In this document: positions 30,740 to 43,355 of the stretch, one piece after another
How the letters are laid out: every line of letters begins with the position of its first letter
Position numbering within the stretch: the stretch's first letter is position 1
Source: Carposina sasakii
Taxonomy: Eukaryota; Arthropoda; Insecta; Lepidoptera; Carposinidae
Length of the DNA stretch: 64,000 nucleotides
Assembly (NCBI GenBank): GCA_014607495.2
Contig: CP053171.1
Location: forward strand, 2,232,001-2,296,000
Direction of reading: 5' to 3'
The notes under the pieces: generated by a model
What the model was told of the DNA's origin: nothing
Seen by the model: the letters and a program-made list of their open reading frames with translations, nothing else
The model's database searches: none
Translations under genes and position numbers: made by a program

Positions 30740-33710
30740 GTAAATAACTCTTTTTATACTTAACAATATTTTAATTGGTAATAAGTCAAATGACATTTAT
30801 AAGTGTCAGCAAATTTAGCAAGATTTCCCTCTTCATAGTAAGTACCGTCCGATTTCTAAAGCCGGCTTAACCTACACCTGTCAGTCACCCAAGTGTCAGA
30901 TTATTAACACAAATAACAAGATAATAAACAAAACAATCACAAACACTCGACCAAATCGGATTACAAGACAAAAACGTAAACAAAACCCAAACGAAAGTGT
31001 CAAACACTTTAGTCGATAATGCATTTAAAAGCCTAAAACCAATTTATTGTAACGAAAAAAAAAAAACTTTTCATGTCTTTTGAGAGTTTTTGCTATAAAT
31101 TTTGCACTGGTAAAAGAACCATAGGGAGGTGAAAACTGAGATGTTTTTGCCTTGATTTGGGTGCGGGTTGACTTTCTGTGCTTGACTGTCCCCGTTGACG
31201 TTTAGTATCGAAGGATCCGCCATTGTACAGTCCCACACAAAAGCTAATGCACTCATGATCTTTTCAACATTGTCATCTATACTAAGTACTGACTTTCACA
31301 AAGATATTTTTTAATAACGCTGTAGTAACTACATCTTATTCTATGATAGAAAGGTTCAAAATTGCTTGCAGGGATGTTTTTAAGTTGTAAACGTAGCGTG
31401 GTTAGTTGGAGCGTAATTGAAATTTTGACTTTGGTAAATTGTGTGACGGGGCGAGACATTGTGGCGAATCGGGGGACATTATAATTGGTATCACAGCTTG
31501 AGCTCAGAGAAAGTTATTGAGAAAAAGTCGACGTTTGTATCATGTTATCATTCATCTAGTTTTGGTCTCGCTGACAACGTTGTGATGGATCAATCTGTGT
31601 CGGCAAATCGTGTGTCGTTGTTGTTTGACTTCTTATGTAAGTTACAATAAAATTGTTTTAATAAAGGCTTAAAATAGTAACAATTTAGGCATGATAGGTC
31701 CATCTGACTTCAAAATACGCAAAACTAAAAAACGTTGAACTAGCGCAGCAGCGTTTCAAAATATTTTCGATAGAGTTGATCGATAAAAGATGAATGGCCT
31801 TTTCATACATGAAACAAAATTATAAAAAGTTAAACTATTTATTTCTTCCAAATCGTTAGAGCCCTTAGGGAAATATGTAATAGGATTGTAGTAAGTACTC
31901 ACAAGAATTAGCGCTTTTTTACATGAACAGGAAGAGCGTTATTTTCAATACTTAGTATGTGCTTTACCTATTATATTACCTCTTAAACTATTGTAACCAT
32001 GCGATTTTTTTTCTCTAATGTTTGATATCTACACGCAATATTAACCCAATAGTAGAGATATACTAGATAACCGTTCCTATTTAGAGACTCACATCTGTTC
32101 CACACACCCATATATTTAGTTGTGAATTATAAATTGGCTCGACACCCTAATATTATTGTGGCCGCGGTTTGTAAAAGATGATTCCGAATAATAAATTGTC
32201 ACCTCTGATTATAAAAGCTTTTAAAATATAATTGGGATCCGTTACGCACTCACGCTTGTGATGTTGTTTGGTAAAAGAAGGTATTTATAACCTACCTACC
32301 TGTCAGGACTGTCTCTGTGCTGATGCGAGTCTTCACAAAAATACATCAAATCCATCTCCTTCCCGTAAAAAAGACACTTGGGGATTCTCTCAGGCGATAA
32401 GGTAGCAACTTGTCTCTGATTATCAACATCTGTGCTAAACGTGACTATGGTATCTCCTATTATGCACAGTCAGAAATATTCAGCGTATGAAGCTGAAACC
32501 TAGCGTGAATGATCTATAGAGAGTGCAAGAAGTAGAAGAGCACTAAATGAGGATTTCCGTATTTCCCACGAGGACGGGATAAAAACGGAAATTTGAAAAC
32601 GAATATAGCTTAAATGGATAGCAAAGACCAGTAGTAAAAAACAGTAAAACTGTAAACCTATACTTGAAGTCGATTGAAAAATCCTGCAGATTTCAAATTC
32701 AAAATCATTTATTCGACATGAAAGTTGTTTGTCGATGGTCTTTTTATATGTTACTTTCTATGTTCGCACCTCAAAATGAAACCGTTACCAAACAGAAAAA
32801 AGGAGGTGGTTTAAACAACATAAAAAAAAATCGCAAAGCTTTTGCTTTGGCAACGGTCCCCACCCCAAAGTGCGATTTGTTACTACTATAATATTATATT
32901 TGCCATAATTAAGTTATTTATGTTGTATTGTATTTATTAAGTCGTGATTATTCTGGGCAAATATACATGATTGTCACTATATTGTTACAGAGGACTCAAA
33001 GGACTCAAAATTCTGTACGTATAAGGAATTATTTGTGTTTTTAGATTAACGTAAAATTACATTTACGTTTTAGTCCTTACTAATATTACAAATGCGAAAG
33101 TATGTTTGTTATCTCTTCACGCTTTATTTACCAATCTTCTCGAAACTGTGCATATATATAATTTTGAGTAGATACGGAAAAGGACATAGGCAAAATTCTG
33201 TAGTCCACGCAGACGAAGTCGCGTGCAACAGCTAACATATAATAACCATCAAAAGATAAACGTCAACCTCAACCGAATCTCATATATTCCTCAAGAGCCA
33301 TTAATTCTAACATTAAAAATAATATTTTGGCCCGTGTCAAATATTTTTTTCCTTTCAAGTGGCAGATGTTCGTTGAAAAGCCGATATATGGTAGATCATT
33401 GTCCTCTGACCGCATGTGAAGCCGCGGGCGAATGGTTGTTACATAATGTGATGTTAAACAGAGTGGAAGAATATTTTAAAAGAATTTAACAGCTTTGCAT
33501 TAGGCGTTATGCTGTATTCGCATAGTTCTTGCAACGGTCCTGAAAGGCTAAATCATGTTACTGCTGAAAAGCAGGGAAATAAAAAAATATTAATATTAAC
33601 ACTTTGTTGTTTGATTATTTTACTACACGCTCTAGAACTTGCTTATTTCGTATTCATTCCAAATCTGTGTTTGTGGTTTGGTGGGCACCAATCTGTCCAC
33701 GATTTATAAA
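30740..33710. other. Intergenic DNA with scattered repeat fragments
   Basis: No gene is supported. Contains a fragment of the common TCGTAAGAGTCGACTAAGG repeat at about 32325-32470 (minus), a short hairpin-like ATCGCAAAGCTTTTGCTTTG near 32829, and a TAGTCCACGCAGACGAAGTC Helitron-like end near 33205. The open frames here are short and lack recognisable domains. Confidence 0.4.
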
Positions 33711-33711
33711 T

Positions 33712-34193
33712 ACAGGGTATGTGTGACAGCCAGGCAAATACTGAAATGCACAACAAGTACCATTGTTTTAAGTTATACGACAGTGTTATTACTCGCAGGA
33801 AATGCATATTTAATTTGATTATCCGCAATGGTTGCTTTCCGCACCAATTGTATCGGGAGATCCTGTGAGTAGTTAAATGGGCTTATTGGGTATTTTGTGC
33901 TACATTACTGTTTTTTGGACCACTTGTGACTCTCCATTGGGGTTGATCAGTAATTTGAACTTTTTTTGGACCAACTTTTTAAACTTTTTAAATCATCCAT
34001 AGGTTAAAATTTTATTTTTAAGTCATTATCTAAAGCCTACTTAAACGAACTACACAATTTTTTTCCTGAAAAAATGAAAAAAATGACGGATTATTTTGAA
34101 ATTTTCCTGCGATATTTTTCAGTGGTTTTTGCCTCAGAATCATGGTCTGAAGTCGCCATATCAATATTTTCCTGGCTGTCACTTCCACCCTGT
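33712..34193. mobile_element. CAGGCAAATA foldback MITE, full copy
   Basis: Left ACAGGGTATGTGTGACAGCC then AGGCAAATACTG; right CAATATTTTCCTGGCTGTCA then CTTCCACCCTGT. The sister copy at 49432-49919 shares the inner GGCTTATTGG and TTACTGTTTTTTGGA blocks. Confidence 0.75.
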
Positions 34194-34424
34194 ATATCAT
34201 CCCTAAGTACAGTTAGTAATACCTAAAACCTAAGTACCTATCTGAGGTACCTATATAAATAATATTTTTAAATATTCAATATTTTTTACAGACGGTATTG
34301 TAGGTTACCGTGGCAGGATATGAAGTGAACTTGAGTGGTTCTATAATAACACAGCTAATATTATATATTAGCCTTAATTAGGGAGGTTTAACGGCCAGAA
34401 TAAAACTGAGTCCATTATTAGAAA

Positions 34425-34600
34425 CTAGCAACCCGCGCCGGCTTCGCATGGTACAACACTATACATATAACCCGTCCTCTTGAATCACTCTATCTATTTA
34501 AAAAAGTCCCATCAAAATCCGTTGCGTAGTTTAAAAGATCTAAGTATACATAGAGACAGGTAGACAGCAGGAAGTACTTATTATGATTTTGTTAAAATCC
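34425..34600 (-). mobile_element. Interspersed LINE/Helitron-like fragment
   Basis: AACTAGCAACCCGCGCCGGC then CTTCGCATGG, with CCCATCAAAATCCGTTGCGT and TACATAGAGACAGGTAGACA; the same modules as at 1130-1330. Confidence 0.5.
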
Positions 34601-35004
34601 TCATAAACTTTACCACATCTGCAGAAATTTCAAAAAAGCTAAGCAAGCTTTCACGTTGTATTAAATATGCACGAGAGGTTGTCGTGAGACTTCCTTACTG
34701 GGAAGGTAATGTTATATTTATCTGTGGTAGCTTATAATCTTGGGTATAATGTAGTCGTGCGTGGCTGTCGTTTAGATATGATGCCAGTATCAAAATATCT
34801 ACCCTAGTGTGTCGTCTCATCTATAACAGTACATTTTATATGTTGTTGTTATATAAGTAAACAATGTAAATGTTTAATTATTGTACCTCTACACAAATAT
34901 CTAAGCCTTGTTTGTCAAGTAACGTGACGAAGTGTAACCGCCATTGATGGGACAGGTACAACAACGAGCGTAAATGTTAAACGATGTTACATTGTCTTAG
35001 CACT

Positions 35005-35270
35005 GGGGCCGATTCTCGAAAAGTCTCGAATTGGTACAAAGCCGAAACGGAACCGTTGTAGACGCCCAGAACAAAGCAATAATTACTTTACGGTGACGTA
35101 ATAAGACACATTTCAGCACGAGACAGATATTTGTCATACTCACGACCAATGCATGCTAAAATATACCTTATTTATTACTCAAGCGGTAAGTACATATTGC
35201 TTCGCACCGCGTTTCGTTAACGGTTCGTTAGTGGTTGCGTTTCGGCTCAAAAATTTTCAAGAATTGCCCC
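35005..35270. mobile_element. MITE with GGGGC ends (copy 2)
   Basis: Opposite orientation to 24047-24290; shares TACTTTACGGTGACGTAATA, TTTCAGCACGAGACAGATAT and TTACTCAAGCGGTAAGTA, ending GAATTGCCCC. Confidence 0.7.
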
Positions 35271-35439
35271 CAGGTCCAACAAGATTACTGCTATGTCGAA
35301 TCCTTTTCATAGAATAAGTCCTCATGATTTCAGAACTAACATTTTTTGTATGCAGACACAGGTAATGTAGTCATGCACATAGTAACTAGCGTCAACATCG
35401 ATAGGAACTATATGATGCGCACTCTATCCTTGTATAGTT

Positions 35440-35632
35440 AGCGGGTTCTCGAATGGAGGACCGCGCCTCGGCAAGCGTAGCGTTGGACGCCCTGTGGCCA
35501 GATGGACCGATGACTGAAAGAGGGCGGCTGGTAATGGCATGGCAACTGGATGGCAAAAACGGGAGATCGAGCTTTGTGGCGTGCTCTGGGGGACGCTTAC
35601 GTCCAGCAGTGGACTGCCATAAACTAACAACG
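35440..35632 (+). mobile_element. RTE/BovB-like LINE, RT C-terminal fragment
   Basis: GCGGGTTCTCGAATGGAGGA onward matches 11190-11310 in reverse, then GATCGAGCTTTGTGGCGTGC and CGTCCAGCAGTGGACTGCCA, the conserved end of the RT tail. Frames are broken. Confidence 0.65.
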
Positions 35633-37600
35633 ACTACCCTCGTACTACAAACAACACAGATAACAAATGACTAGTGTCGCATTAGTGGCTAGTCGTGCGT
35701 AAATACAGGGAGGGTTGACTGAGAGGGGTGAAGGAGGGCTGGAATAGGCTGAGGTATGTTTGTTAGCTTTTCTATTTGATATAACAGTGGATAACCCCAG
35801 TCATTTGCTTGCGAAATAATGCGATATGGCGTCGCGTCACTTTTGAATTTGTTGAGTAGCTTTCTCATGTTATTCATCTCATCGTGCGTAGGTACATGGA
35901 CTCAGAATGGCTTCAAATATTCACTATCAACTGGGTGTAAGTATTTTTTTAAATCTGCTTTTAGATACCTACCTATTTACTAAAATTCACCACTTCTTTC
36001 TTCTAATCTCTTAACTTTCTCAGAGCGATTTTGCATCTCCAATTTATATAATATACACGCATAACAAAACACCGCGGCAATCGCTACAATAACTCTCAAC
36101 AGTACGATGTCTGTCCAAAACACACATTATTCGTCAAGTTATCCAATAAAGGTGACAAACGTGCCGACAAGCCGACAAAGTTTTGTCACGTTGTCACTGA
36201 GCGGCGCTTTTACAGAGTCATTTTGCTCCGCCCCCTTTCTTATACAAGTCAGTTTGGGCCATTCAATGAAATAGCCTCTACTATTTACCGATTAGGCTAG
36301 AAATATATGTAAGTTATGACTTAGGAATTGATAAAATGACTTAAAGACAGTATGAGCGGATCCAGTGGCAGTGTCTTAAACTGTGTTTTGAATTGTAAGT
36401 TTCATTGAGATGAATTAAGCTCCAAAGTGATCTCTATCCTTTATTAAACATTAGTATTGGACATTTATTAAAGGGTAGATTTTTTGAATAGTCAGATAGC
36501 CTATCTGAAAAATAAATTTGATGCTTTATTTGATAGTGTCTCTCTCAAAAACTTGATCAAGCGACAGGGGAAAATGGAAGGGTTAAACAATAACTTTGTA
36601 TTAGCAAGCAGACCCAAGACACGCGTATACGAGTTAGTTATTCTATGTGGTAAGTACATTAGTCGCTTCATAGTCAGTCACGACTTGTCCCACATATTTC
36701 CAGCCTAACTTTAAATTAGATTACAAGCCGTCGGTACGTCTTGATGTGGCGAATTATTGTTTGGTCATATTAAAGAGGCAGCAGGTTTTATTGTGCAGAA
36801 TGGCCCGTCATGGGAGAGTGCCATTTAGTATTATAATGCAGGTAGTAAGGTAATAGATATTTTTAAATAGTTTAAGCGTTTTTATCGTGTTTGGTATTTT
36901 ATTTGAAGACATTACCCTTCACTGTTGCTTGTACGAGTCTGAACGCGCTTTTACATCTTTATGAATTCATAATATTGTTAGGAAGTGCCTAGTTATGTCT
37001 CGTTAACATATACACTAAAACTATAATCAGTTCATCTAGCTTCGAGTTTTAGGAAGCGACTTATGTATCTATATTTTTAATTTCAATTTGTTTTTTAAAA
37101 TTTGTATTTTAATATTTATTTTTATGTACCTATCTCTATTTTTATATGTATTTTCAATTTATTTTTGCTCCATTGTACTACCTACACAATAGTGGTTAAC
37201 TGGTAGAGAATTATACATAGCATTAAGTTCGCCCATGTACAAACTATTTTAATGTTCAATCAAGAATTTTATTGGTAAGATATACTCATAAGTATCTAAG
37301 AATTTATACTTACGTATCTACTTACGGAGTGTCAACAGCATACGAGTGTTCACATTAAATTTTCTCGAAACTCAAGTAGAATATTTTGTACATGTTTTTT
37401 CCTTACACATAAACTTAATATAATAAATAAGTAATAACATTATATTGTATAAGCCGGGACGAGTGGTTGTCGTCTCCATTGTGATTCTCTCTGCTTATTG
37501 AATTTGTTTGGTTTATTGCAAAACCAATTTCTTTCGGAAACACGTTCTTGTAGTCCGCCCGGTGGGTTTTGATACTTTATTAAATGATGACTAAGTATGT
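35633..37600. other. Intergenic DNA, no gene seen
   Basis: Holds a half copy of the GGCCGATTTTTCCAA MITE at about 36473-36560 (CTATCTGAAAAATAAATTTG, AAAACTTGATCAAGCGACAG). Otherwise AT-rich and unremarkable. Confidence 0.4.
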
Positions 37601-37724
37601 AACTTTATAGATACGAGCTGATTTTTCCAATATTCAATTAACCTATCTGAACTATCTGAAGGATGAAGATGATGCTGTGACTATCTTAATCAAATTTTAG
37701 AAAAAGATAGTCTATCTGCACGCG

Positions 37725-38010
37725 TATGATGAATTTGGTGAGAGTGAGATGTCTCACTTTTAAACGTCAAATCTACAGAGCTAAGTAATAATTTGACAAG
37801 GCAAGTGTTTCTACTTAGTGAATAAAAAGGGATTGCAAACCACTTCTATCAGCCCTAATTCATTCAGTCCTGGCTCAAGAACGAGTGTCTATTCTAATTC
37901 TTAAATCTATTTTTTACATGCAAAGTAGGTACATACACTTAGTTTATCTAGTTATTAATAGCTCTGTGAATTTGACGTTTAAAAGTGAGACATCTCACAA
38001 ATTCATCATA
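37725..38010. mobile_element. Foldback MITE with TATGATGAATTTG arms
   Basis: 286 bp. Arms of about 55 bp run TATGATGAATTTGGTGAGA, then TCTCACTTTTAAACGTCAAA and an AGAGCT end, with one 6-bp indel between them. It lies between two pieces of the GGCCGATTTTTCCAA family. Confidence 0.75.
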
Positions 38011-38013
38011 CCG

Positions 38014-38157
38014 GTGCTGATCATTTAAAAAATCAGACAGATAACCTATCAGAGGAATAAAGTTGATGCTGTCCTTCTCTAAAACTTGATTCTAATAGAG
38101 ACAGCATCAATTTTATTCCTCTGAAAGGCTATTTGACGTTTGAAAAAATCGGCCCTT
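38014..38157. mobile_element. GGCCGATTTTTCCAA foldback MITE
   Basis: Imperfect palindrome: AGATAACCTATCAGAGGAAT, then AAAACTTGATTCTAATAGAG, then ATTCCTCTGAAAGGCTATTT and AAAAATCGGCCC. The 40770-40895 copy is the second full one. Confidence 0.7.
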
Positions 38158-38335
38158 GTTAAGTAATTCTGAAGTAAGTATAAGCTATATGAGTAACAAG
38201 TTCCATAAAAGTCCGTTCGGTAATGTCTATGTGAAAGAATAACAAAATCCAAACTCACATTCTCATATACCTTCATATTTATAATATTTAAGCATTTAAT
38301 AACATAGGCTTAGTCTAGTTAAATAGTTTAGATAT

Positions 38336-38707
38336 ACAGGGTGATTTTTGGTCGTCAACGTTCCCTAAAACTACGGAATCTCCTCATCATCACGATCATT
38401 TTTCTCCATGGAAGCATACCTGGGATGTGTCTGGTTTCCAAAATATTAGGGTCCAAAGTTGAGTAAATAGACTTCGTTTTTCTACATAAATCCACATTGA
38501 CGCATGTAGGAAGATTTTTTCACGAGAAATAATTAATATCTGTCTATGAAAAAACTAGCATAAACACTAGACACTATAAATTTCGCCCGATCAAGTAATA
38601 AAAAAAAATTACATCATTTCCCAGCATTTTTTTTGGCATAAACTTACTTTATTTGATGTATAGAGTACGTACCCTTCGTTAATGGTGGCAACGAAAAAAC
38701 ACCCTGT
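38336..38707. mobile_element. TA/CAGGG-type MITE, single full copy
   Basis: Begins ACAGGGTGATTTTTGGTCGT and ends GTGGCAACGAAAAAACACCC then TGT, flanked by TA. Its ends are only short inverted repeats while the interior is unique. Same family as 28847-29527. Confidence 0.75.
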
Positions 38708-39469
38708 ATAATTAATTATTATAGGTACATACAGTTAGTATTTACCCTGGAAATATACGTATACTTTTCGCTTTATTTAGATGTTACACAAAATTCAAGA
38801 GATGTTGTATACAAATTATGTAGGTATTATCATGGGTAGACACCCGTAACTAGATTTATTTTAGATTAGCTATTAGCACACATTAGTCTGATTTTTATAT
38901 TGATACTCTATGTATCAAAACAGTATATCCGCGTATTTTCACGATTGACTTCACATAGCGATTCGAGCAAGCCGCGAGGGCGTCGTCGGGTGTCATCGGG
39001 CGGCCCGTCAGATCTGTCGGTCTATTTGTTTGGAGTCTTTGTCGGCACGTCATTTACACCTTGTACAGATGTCCGTTGCGAAACTTAGCCGCGAAAGGTT
39101 TAGGATGACACCTTGTAAATGATATGTACATGTTTTGATTGTTGTATTTGACACGGTAGTTGAACGTTGTGGATTTTAAGAATCAGTTGCCCTAAAGCTT
39201 TTGTTTTTCTAGGGGAGCGTTGCCGTTATGCAAAGGCGCCGTACGTAATACTTTCTTTCATTTGTTCGTTTCTTTAAGGCCGCTATATGACGGTACCACT
39301 ATCCTAAGAAACTAAAGCTTAGGTAAGTACCAAAAATCGAAATATTTTCACCGGATTTTTGGGTAAATTGAAAGAGTCATCCGTTTATGAGATGTTACTA
39401 ACAAATGTTTACTTATTTTACTTCCATGATAGTAGATATGTAACACTAAAGCTAAATGACAGGAGTATG

Positions 39470-39590
39470 TTTGGGTAAGCACGAACCTTTTTACGCGTAA
39501 CGCTAGCGACTCGCTAAGCAAGCAAAATCTAAGTGATTTGACAGTTTGACGCTAGCGTTACGGACTATCGAGAGGTTCGTGCTCACCCCA
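39470..39590. mobile_element. Short foldback MITE (AGCACGAACCTTTTTACGCG)
   Basis: The second copy of the 4334-4452 element, with GCTAGCGACTCGCTAAGCAA and the inverted GCGTTACGGACTATCGAGAG then GTTCGTGCT. Confidence 0.6.
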
Positions 39591-39605
39591 CAGGTTACTT
39601 TCTCT

Positions 39606-39835
39606 AGTTATTACATAGGTGTCGCATAACTGTGAGATATCTCCTACTTGTTATTACATAGGTGTCGCATAACTGTGAGATATCTCCTACTTGTTATTAC
39701 ATACTCGTAGGTGTCGCATAACTGTGAGATATCTCCTACTTGTTATTACATACTCGTAGGTGTCGCATAACTGTGAGATATCTCCTACTTGTTATTACAT
39801 AGGTGTCGCATAACTGTGAGATATCTCCTACTTGT
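39606..39835. repeat. Minisatellite, five units of about 43 bp
   Basis: Unit reads TTATTACATAGGTGTCGCAT then AACTGTGAGATATCTCCTAC and TTG. Units are almost identical; the middle two carry a 6-bp insertion (ACTCGT before AGGTG). GAGATATCTC within each unit is a 10-bp palindrome. Confidence 0.92.
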
Positions 39836-40769
39836 CATAACGGAGATCCTACTGTCACGTTTAGCATAGTTCTGGCTACATTTTAGGAAGACAGCCGTGT
39901 GCATAAGTATGTATGTATGTCTCTCATGTGTTAAACATAACACAACGGTGTATGCTATTCGTCATCTGTAAATAAGTAATTTCCTTTATGATTTCACCTT
40001 AATACCATAACAACCCCAATCGATCAATCAGATGTTCAAAAATATTTTGAACCCGTTAACGACAACAGAAGTAAAGTTAGGCACTTATTGCTGACAAATT
40101 GTATTTTAATCTAACATCTAATAAATAAAATTGATTGATGATTAGTCCAATAGATATATATGTATGTGTGTACAGGTAAAGTTTAGTTAGATTTTTAAGT
40201 TAGATTTAGATTATGTGTAAGTACTATTGAATTGAGTAGCGAGCTCCTTACGAACTACTTATTAATAAAAGTAAAACAGATAAAATGTGCCTAATAAAAA
40301 ACCTAATTTAGTTCTCTCCAATTCTTTCTACTTCTTAACTAAAATAAAATATAGACGTGGTTTTGTAATAAAACCGTATTTATCTACCAAATAATAACGA
40401 GAAATATAATACATTTCTTGATTCCCAGTAGGTAATGTGAACACACCTCACATTGGAAGAATAAACTACATTAAATTAACCACATTTAATCATACATTAA
40501 AAAATACCTAATTGAAATGTGTCCCTATGACTTAAATAAATATTTAACTGGACAATAGTTATTGCACCTGCACCTATATAATAATAATAATAAGTAGATT
40601 TAAAAAAAAACATAACAACTAATTTAGTTTAGTTTAGTTTTAAGAGTGTTGCGGTGCCTCATAAGGGCTACTAAGTTATAAGTGCTTTGATACTCAATTA
40701 AAACCTACACTTAGTATGCAATAAAATGATTTGATTTGATTTAAATTTTTATCTGTATATAAATATTCT

Positions 40770-40895
40770 AGGGCCGATTTTTCCAATCGCCTGATAGCCT
40801 ATCAGAAGAATAAAATTGATGATGCCTTTCTCTAAAACTTGACCATGATAGAGACAGCATTAACTTCTATTGACGTTTGGAAAAATCAGCCCTTA
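40770..40895. mobile_element. GGCCGATTTTTCCAA foldback MITE, full copy
   Basis: GGGCCGATTTTTCCAATCGC at the left and GTTTGGAAAAATCAGCCC at the right, with AAAACTTGACCATGATAGAG inside. Confidence 0.7.
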
Positions 40896-41254
40896 GTAAA
40901 ATAAAGCTTTTTCGAAATAAACTTTTTTGTATTTGATATCGGCGCTTCTGTTGAATGCAGTATCTCAACCTTTTCTTTATCTATTTAGAAACAACTTTTG
41001 ATTTTTGACAAGTCATAAAAATAAACGACAGGCTGGCAGGCAGACATGATTCGTGGTTAAGGGGATTACATTAAAAATAATAATAATTCATTCCTGTAAC
41101 CCTAATTGAAGACACCCCTATGTTGTGGGGAGTAAACTCCACCCCGACGACCCCACAATGGGGTTAAAGTCAGGGGAGTGGTGACATTTTATTTCTATAA
41201 GTTAACTGCCACTTTCGATTTATTCTTGGGAAAGAGGAATTTAACATCAAGAAT

Positions 41255-41410
41255 TGTAGGATCATAAACAAGGTCCTATATCCACGTTTAGCAGAGCGGG
41301 GACTTATGTAACTATTAGTGACAAGATGCTAGCTTGAGCTAATGCCTGAATTCCCAGTCGCTTCTTACAACATGCACGGAAGGAGATACAGCTGATGTAT
41401 TCTAGTGAAG
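41255..41410. mobile_element. Common TCGTAAGAGTCGACTAAGG repeat, diverged
   Basis: Contains AACAAGGTCCTATATCCACG, TTTAGCAGAGCGGGGAC, and TACAACATGCACGGAAGGAG. Confidence 0.5.
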
Positions 41411-42007
41411 CTCCTCACAGTAAGAAATTAATTTTAGAACATTAGATCTACAAAAACCTCTTATCTAGACACGCAGTAGAGTGTCAAGCCAAGTTCAAGC
41501 AAATATAAATATGATGCTCCGTGTGTAAATAACATTAACCATTTAAGTCACTAAAGATTTTATAACTTAGCACACAATAAAAAACAAGACAGCACATGAT
41601 GTGCTTATTTGCTGATAGAATTAAATTATTATCTAGGGGATGCATATAAAAAACTTCTATATTTTTCGAAAACTCTATGGGACTACCTCCGGACTATGTG
41701 ATCTATAAAATTCACAAAATATCATCTTAAATAAACATAAACGTAGATACAAACAAATTGAAAACCTTAATTGAAAATTTAAAAACATTAGATGTGGGTG
41801 ACCAAAAACTCCTAAAATAAATTATCAATTTAAGGGGTTAAGGCTTAATTTAAAGTTATTGTACGTGATGATTGTACCTATGATATATTGAACAAAACAA
41901 TAACATCAAAGAAATAAAAGAAAAACCTTCATTCAAAAGAATATCTAAAATTACACGCTGCAAAAATTGAGACTTCAAAAAATTTGGTTAAAAATTCCAT
42001 TCAATTA

Positions 42008-42334
42008 TCACACAAATAAAGAGGTACATAAATTAAACAGTTTACGATACTCAGCCAAGTTGACCGGCGTCAACGAGTCTATGAGGCGATTGCGATTGTG
42101 AATGAACCATAGAGTAAGGAATGAACATAGACACAATAGAGATGAGAATTTATGGCCCATTTTGTTCTTGAGACCACTTATGACGTCCGCGGTTTTTGGC
42201 CGGAGACCACACAAGGTATCGCGAATTTTGAAATGTACAGGATGCTTGAGGTTTAACTGATATAAAACTTGTGGGAACGGACATAAATTCTTATCAAACA
42301 CTTGTGATACACACCGTTTTAATATACCTAACAT
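42008..42334 (-). CDS. Open frame of 108 codons, unknown, doubtful
   Basis: ATG to stop, fairly hydrophobic and Leu/Cys-rich (MLGILKRCVSQVFDKNLCPF; later FSSLLCLCSFLTLWFIHNRN). No domain or homologue recognised. It lies in repeat-rich DNA with no promoter or splice context. The protein-like composition is why it is kept; a decayed mobile-element or LINE fragment is the likeliest alternative. Confidence 0.2.
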   Translation of the reverse strand: MLGILKRCVSQVFDKNLCPFPQVLYQLNLKHPVHFKIRDTLCGLRPKTADVISGLKNKMGHKFSSLLCLCSFLTLWFIHNRNRLIDSLTPVNLAEYRKLFNLCTSLFV

Positions 42335-43026
42335 TACATATATATACCTAGCGTAATAAAAAATACCAGCGCATTGATAAAGCTAGTGAAAAACTGACAA
42401 TAGGAAGGAGTGAATATATCAATTTCAACAAAAAGCATTTATTAGTTAAAAAAGAAAGTTTTAATAGTAACTAATTACCTATTAGGTAAATAATAAGTAG
42501 TTTATATCAGTATTTTTTCACGTATCTTGTAGTAATTGGAAACGGTCGAAGGAAACCACATAATGCTGCAGCCGCAAAATAAGTAAAAAGATTTAAAACA
42601 GAGTTAAAAAGTGAACAACCTGTACCTACAAACACGCAGCCCATTCACAACTTGCACAATTTCTGACAACCGTAGTAATTTCACTTGACAATATCTCACT
42701 AAAAACTCGCAAAGATTTACAAAAAATTAAGCCAAAATGACAAAAATAGTCGTATAAAGTTGTCACGCTCATTCACTGCGTCACTGAAGGATACGACGAA
42801 TTATTTCAAACCTTTTATAAATAGAGATTTATATGAATTTTATAAGAAATTAAGGCATTCAGGCTGTTATTGAATCTGAATGTAGAGATTTATTAATACT
42901 GCACCCAATCGGTTTTCTATTTCATTTATGAGTTAACAATAGTAAGGGCTATTGGTTGGAGTGCATTAAGAGATACGGCCCAAAACCACAACATATTTAA
43001 TAGTTTATATGATGATGATGATCTCC

Positions 43027-43355
43027 GACCGTATTTCGGCCAAGGCGACCAATCTCTACGGAGATTGGTCAGGTACGCAGGAGATATTATAGTGCACAAG
43101 TGTGTGCGCAAACACAGATGCACTCTCTATTCCGTTACTCTCATAGTCCGATGGGACGGAAAGCCGACTCGACCGGAGAGAGATCAGGCGCAGGACCAAC
43201 GGTTTTACGTGCTTTCCGAGGCACGAGCTAAGTGACAATTTTTGCAACATTAAAATCTGTACTTGAAATAAATTCATTGGTACAGGCCCGTGACTGGGAT
43301 CGAACTGACGCCTCCCGCTTGGAAGGTGCACGTCTTAACCACTGGGCTATCACCG
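43027..43355 (-). mobile_element. tRNA-derived SINE, family 1, uninterrupted copy
   Basis: On the minus strand: GCGGTGATAGCCCAGTGGTT (box A), AGTTCGATCCCAGTCACGGG (box B), the TGTACCAATGAATTTATTTC body, GTGTTTGCGCACACACTTGT and the end with CTCCGTAGAGATTGGTCGCC. Reference for the broken copy at 16559-17235. Confidence 0.88.

Noticed and set aside
35453..35674. 73-codon plus-strand frame
   Set aside because: Overlaps an RTE-like LINE fragment whose meaningful frame is broken.
39606..39835. CRISPR-like array
   Set aside because: Contiguous tandem units without variable spacers in a eukaryotic genome; it is a minisatellite.
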